From positions 1 through 44,875 of the forward strand of contig JAFYAW010000004.1 of the NCBI GenBank assembly GCA_017540505.1: DNA of 44,875 bases, read 5' to 3'. Each line of letters opens with the position of its first letter. The first letter of the stretch is position 1. The DNA comes from Bacteroidales bacterium. GTDB taxonomy: Bacteria; Bacteroidota; Bacteroidia; Bacteroidales; WCHB1-69. Positions 42,799-44,875 of the stretch are shown piece by piece. Both the position numbers and the translations under genes were made by a program. The notes under the pieces are model-generated. The model was given only the letters and a program-made list of their open reading frames with translations. It had not been told where the DNA came from and made no database searches.

Positions 42799-43797
42799 CT
42801 ACCGCATATTCTCCTCAATCCACTTCCCGATCTCCGCTTCCGAAAGGCTGCCGCCCACAATGCGGTTGACCTCCACGCCGTCCTTCAGCAAGACGACGGT
42901 CGGCACTACTTTCACGCCAAAGCGGTTTGCGGTCACGGGGGACTCGTCAATGTCGATTTTGAAGAAGGCAACCGTCTTGCGGTGCTGGCGAGCAAGGTTC
43001 TCCAAGCGTGGTTCCAGCAGCCGGCACGGACCGCACCATCTCGCCCCGAAATCCAACAGCACGTATCCCTTCTTCACCTTCTTGTCGAAAACCTCATCGG
43101 TGATCTTCTCCACATACTTTCCCTCTTTCTGGGTGAGCATCTCGTTGATTTTCAAGCTGTCGCATTCACGATAGACAATGTTGCCCTCCTCGTCCAGAGT
43201 GATGACAATGGCCTTCTCCTCGTCGGGAAGGGCGAACAGCGCCATATCCACATCTCCGTAGCGCAAGTCCTGTAACTCCTTGGAGGTGCGCATCCTTATC
43301 CCTTTCATCGTCAGCTCGGATTCCGATTTCACCACGAGCCCATATTGAAGGTCTGCGAAAACCCCATAATTGAAAGGTATCTTGAAAGAGGTGTCGATCC
43401 AAACGGTGCTTTTCCCTTGCATCATTTCCGTTTCAATCTCGTATTCCACCCGGAGACAGGAATATCCGTTGACGGGAACAAGGGTGTCAGAAAACAGCAG
43501 TGGCGTGTCGTCGGAGCTTTTTTCCATCGTCTTTCTGGTGACAATCGGAGTTCCCATCATGGATTGGATGCTCACAAGCTCTTGAGAATCACCCCTATAG
43601 ATGATTTTTGATTTTATATCGGGCATATCAGACACGATATTATCCCCTTTATAATATTCCACAAATTTCGATTCAGAGGCCATCCCTCCCGACGTTTTTT
43701 GCACGTATGTCAGCCGGCCCTCAAACGACGATTGGGCGGAGATGCTGCTGAAGGCGAGGGAGGTCAGCAGGAGGAAGAAAAGGGTGAGGTGTCTCAT
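42799..43797 (-). CDS. Secreted protein with C-terminal thioredoxin domain
   Basis: A 332-residue exported protein: signal peptide MRHLTLFFLLLTSLAFSSISA, then a beta-rich domain (about 25-190: FEGRLTYVQKTSGG, KIIYRGDSQELV, GYSCLRVEYEIE) resembling GLPGLI/DUF4412-type Bacteroidota domains. The C-terminal domain is a thioredoxin: YVLLDFGARWCGPCRLLEPRL (active-site Cys near 255 and 258), VAFFKIDIDESPVTANRFGV, and KVVPTVVLLKDG with the cis-Pro. Probably a periplasmic disulfide reductase or isomerase acting on a partner held by the N-terminal domain (inference). Its start overlaps the preceding small antitoxin-like gene by four bases. Confidence 0.88.
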   Translation of the reverse strand: MRHLTLFFLLLTSLAFSSISAQSSFEGRLTYVQKTSGGMASESKFVEYYKGDNIVSDMPDIKSKIIYRGDSQELVSIQSMMGTPIVTRKTMEKSSDDTPLLFSDTLVPVNGYSCLRVEYEIETEMMQGKSTVWIDTSFKIPFNYGVFADLQYGLVVKSESELTMKGIRMRTSKELQDLRYGDVDMALFALPDEEKAIVITLDEEGNIVYRECDSLKINEMLTQKEGKYVEKITDEVFDKKVKKGYVLLDFGARWCGPCRLLEPRLENLARQHRKTVAFFKIDIDESPVTANRFGVKVVPTVVLLKDGVEVNRIVGGSLSEAEIGKWIEENMR

Positions 43798-44081
43798 AAA
43801 ATATTAGCTGTGTTCTTGCGTCCTAAACGGGCTTGTCGGATTTCTTCGTTAATTTCATCAAGTGTCAGCTTAGAATTGCCGTTTTCTTCGCTGTGCTGAC
43901 GCATGGCATCAATAGTTTGACGTGCTTTTGACAACACGGCCTGACGTTGGCTGTTATACAACTGTAATAAAGCCAGTTCCATTTGTTCTTGTAGCCAACG
44001 TTCCAACGCTTGTTCATCTTCAAAAGAGTTGCGAACTTGCTCAACAAGCGTGTCATTCAATGTTATATTATACGTACACAT
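43794..44081 (-). CDS. Antitoxin-like small protein, no toxin partner
   Basis: A 95-residue protein beginning MCTYNITLNDTLVEQVRNSF, followed by a helical dimerisation-like segment and a C-terminal charged helix (LTLDEINEEIRQARLGRK). The N-terminal MCTYNITLND strand and helix are typical of small RHH-type antitoxins seen in Bacteroidota (from memory). The expected toxin gene immediately downstream is absent; instead the gene overlaps the thioredoxin-domain gene by four bases. It may be an orphan antitoxin or a regulator of that gene. Confidence 0.68.
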   Translation of the reverse strand: MCTYNITLNDTLVEQVRNSFEDEQALERWLQEQMELALLQLYNSQRQAVLSKARQTIDAMRQHSEENGNSKLTLDEINEEIRQARLGRKNTANIL

Positions 44082-44194
44082 GGTTCTATTTTATCCGTGT
44101 TTAACTTCAAATATTACAATACCAACCGCGAAAATACAAAATTTTCACGCATGATAGTTTTTTTATCTTTGTTCTAAAGCAATGGTCGAAACGC

Positions 44195-44875
44195 TCATTG
44201 AGACTTTTTCAGCTCCGCCAAACGACGTTGGGCCGTGCGGAGGGAGAAATGCAGGTCGTCTGCCACCTGCTGCGCATTGGCACTGGGATTCTTTTCCAGA
44301 TAGTCCCGTAGCCGTCTCAAATCTTCGGAAAGGCCTGCATTGTGGCTTTCCACATCCGCTTCGTTGAAATCTTCGTGAGAATAGAGTTCTGGATTCCAGG
44401 CTTTTAGATGCTTCATGACCTCTTCCGTTTTTGTGGAATAATAGTGGATGATTTTGTCCTGCCCGTTCACGTTTATGCACAGCGCAGTGTCATTGTAGCG
44501 CACGATGCTGTCTCGCATGACAAGGGTCTGGCGGTTGACCCGGATCCAAAGCTCAGAAGGAATCAGTTCCTCCAATTCTGAAAGGGTACCGTTTCGATGT
44601 GTTGTTTCTCCGTTTTTCAAGATGAGAACAACTCCGTCTGTATCGCAGGAAAAACAGGCAATATCCTTAAAATCAATCAGCTGCTGCTTCCTTTCTGGTG
44701 AAATGACCACCAATTTGTCATCGGTGTATGCAAATGCCCTTTCCACGTTGTCAATCACAAAGTAATGGTTCCGATTGATGAGTGCAAACGCATAGATGAA
44801 CGCCGGAAAGAGGAGGATGGTGGCGATGATGGCCCCGAAAGGTAGAAACAGGTTCACATGCAAGAACATCAATAT
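44195..44875 (-). CDS. LytTR-like DNA-binding regulator with membrane N-terminus, partial
   Basis: The frame stays open to the right edge, so the 5' end is missing or just outside; the first in-frame ATG is at 44869. The visible N-terminus (FLPFGAIIATILLFPAFIYAFALI) is a membrane span. A domain with LytTR features follows (about 50-130: QLIDFKDIACFSCDTDGVVLILKNGE, LEELIPSELWIRVNRQTLVMRDSIVRYN). A C-terminal region ends in a helix-turn-helix-like segment (SANAQQVADDLHFSLRTAQRRLAEL). Bacteroidota have membrane-anchored LytTR regulators of this kind. Its targets are not visible. Confidence 0.7.
   Translation of the reverse strand: MLMFLHVNLFLPFGAIIATILLFPAFIYAFALINRNHYFVIDNVERAFAYTDDKLVVISPERKQQLIDFKDIACFSCDTDGVVLILKNGETTHRNGTLSELEELIPSELWIRVNRQTLVMRDSIVRYNDTALCINVNGQDKIIHYYSTKTEEVMKHLKAWNPELYSHEDFNEADVESHNAGLSEDLRRLRDYLEKNPSANAQQVADDLHFSLRTAQRRLAELKKSQ

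Noticed and set aside
1-44875. CRISPR array, tRNA, rRNA or insertion sequence
   Set aside because: No regularly spaced short repeats, no tRNA cloverleaf in the gaps, and no transposase or terminal inverted repeats were seen.

Overview
The window is a chromosomal segment of a Bacteroidota bacterium, most likely order Bacteroidales. Supporting signs are repeated TAnnTTTG-type -7 promoter boxes (often TATCTTTG), Lol-type lipoproteins, two secreted proteins with type IX secretion (T9SS) C-terminal domains, a C10 (streptopain-like) protease, type B ribosomal protein L31, and many small outer-membrane or lipoprotein genes. Most of the window is GC-balanced to GC-rich; the first 10.3 kb is visibly more AT-rich.

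Region 1 (1-10.3 kb, all minus strand) is an accessory island that looks like a polymorphic effector/immunity array. Read in the direction of transcription it holds: a short effector-like protein (9203-10264); two multi-spanning membrane proteins (8581-9246, 7609-8577); a 40-residue ORF with a conserved leader motif (7391-7513); a GH19 muramidase/chitinase-like protein (6087-7379) with an overlapping periplasmic-type lipoprotein, a candidate immunity protein (5386-6090); a long paralogue of the first effector (3376-5313); three more membrane paralogues (2805-3413, 1781-2746, 1122-1766); and a protein truncated by the window edge (1-1058) that carries the same leader motif as the 40-residue ORF. 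The two effector-like genes are near-identical at the DNA level in their N-terminal and central parts but diverge in the C-terminal ~210 residues. In both, the 3' end overlaps the start of a membrane-protein gene. No secretion apparatus is visible. A type VI or other contractile injection system elsewhere in the genome is an inference.

Region 2 (10.3-23.8 kb) holds an RluD-family pseudouridine synthase, a large secreted CAP-like protein, a T9SS-exported C10 protease, rpmH (L34, absent from long-ORF lists because it is only 52 codons), a SurA-like PPIase, a MoxR ATPase and membrane histidine kinase pair, then a cluster of envelope genes: two lipoproteins, a beta-barrel, a TraB/GumN protein and a tiny lipoprotein.

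Region 3 (23.9-35.4 kb) is housekeeping: meaB, lon, rpmE2, purE, prfA, and a compact operon gmk - inositol-monophosphatase family - BaiN-type flavoprotein - AddA/RecB-type helicase-nuclease. A terminator hairpin between rpmE2 and lon overlaps the likely lon promoter.

Region 4 (35.4-44.9 kb) holds an outer-membrane protein plus lipoprotein pair, a YitT-family protein, azlC/azlD, a single-domain PAS protein whose 3' end reappears as a broken copy after the next gene (a small T9SS cargo), a lipoprotein, a thioredoxin-domain protein overlapped by an antitoxin-like small ORF, and a LytTR-type regulator that runs off the right edge. No tRNA, rRNA, CRISPR array or insertion sequence was seen. No gene-free stretch exceeds 300 bases.
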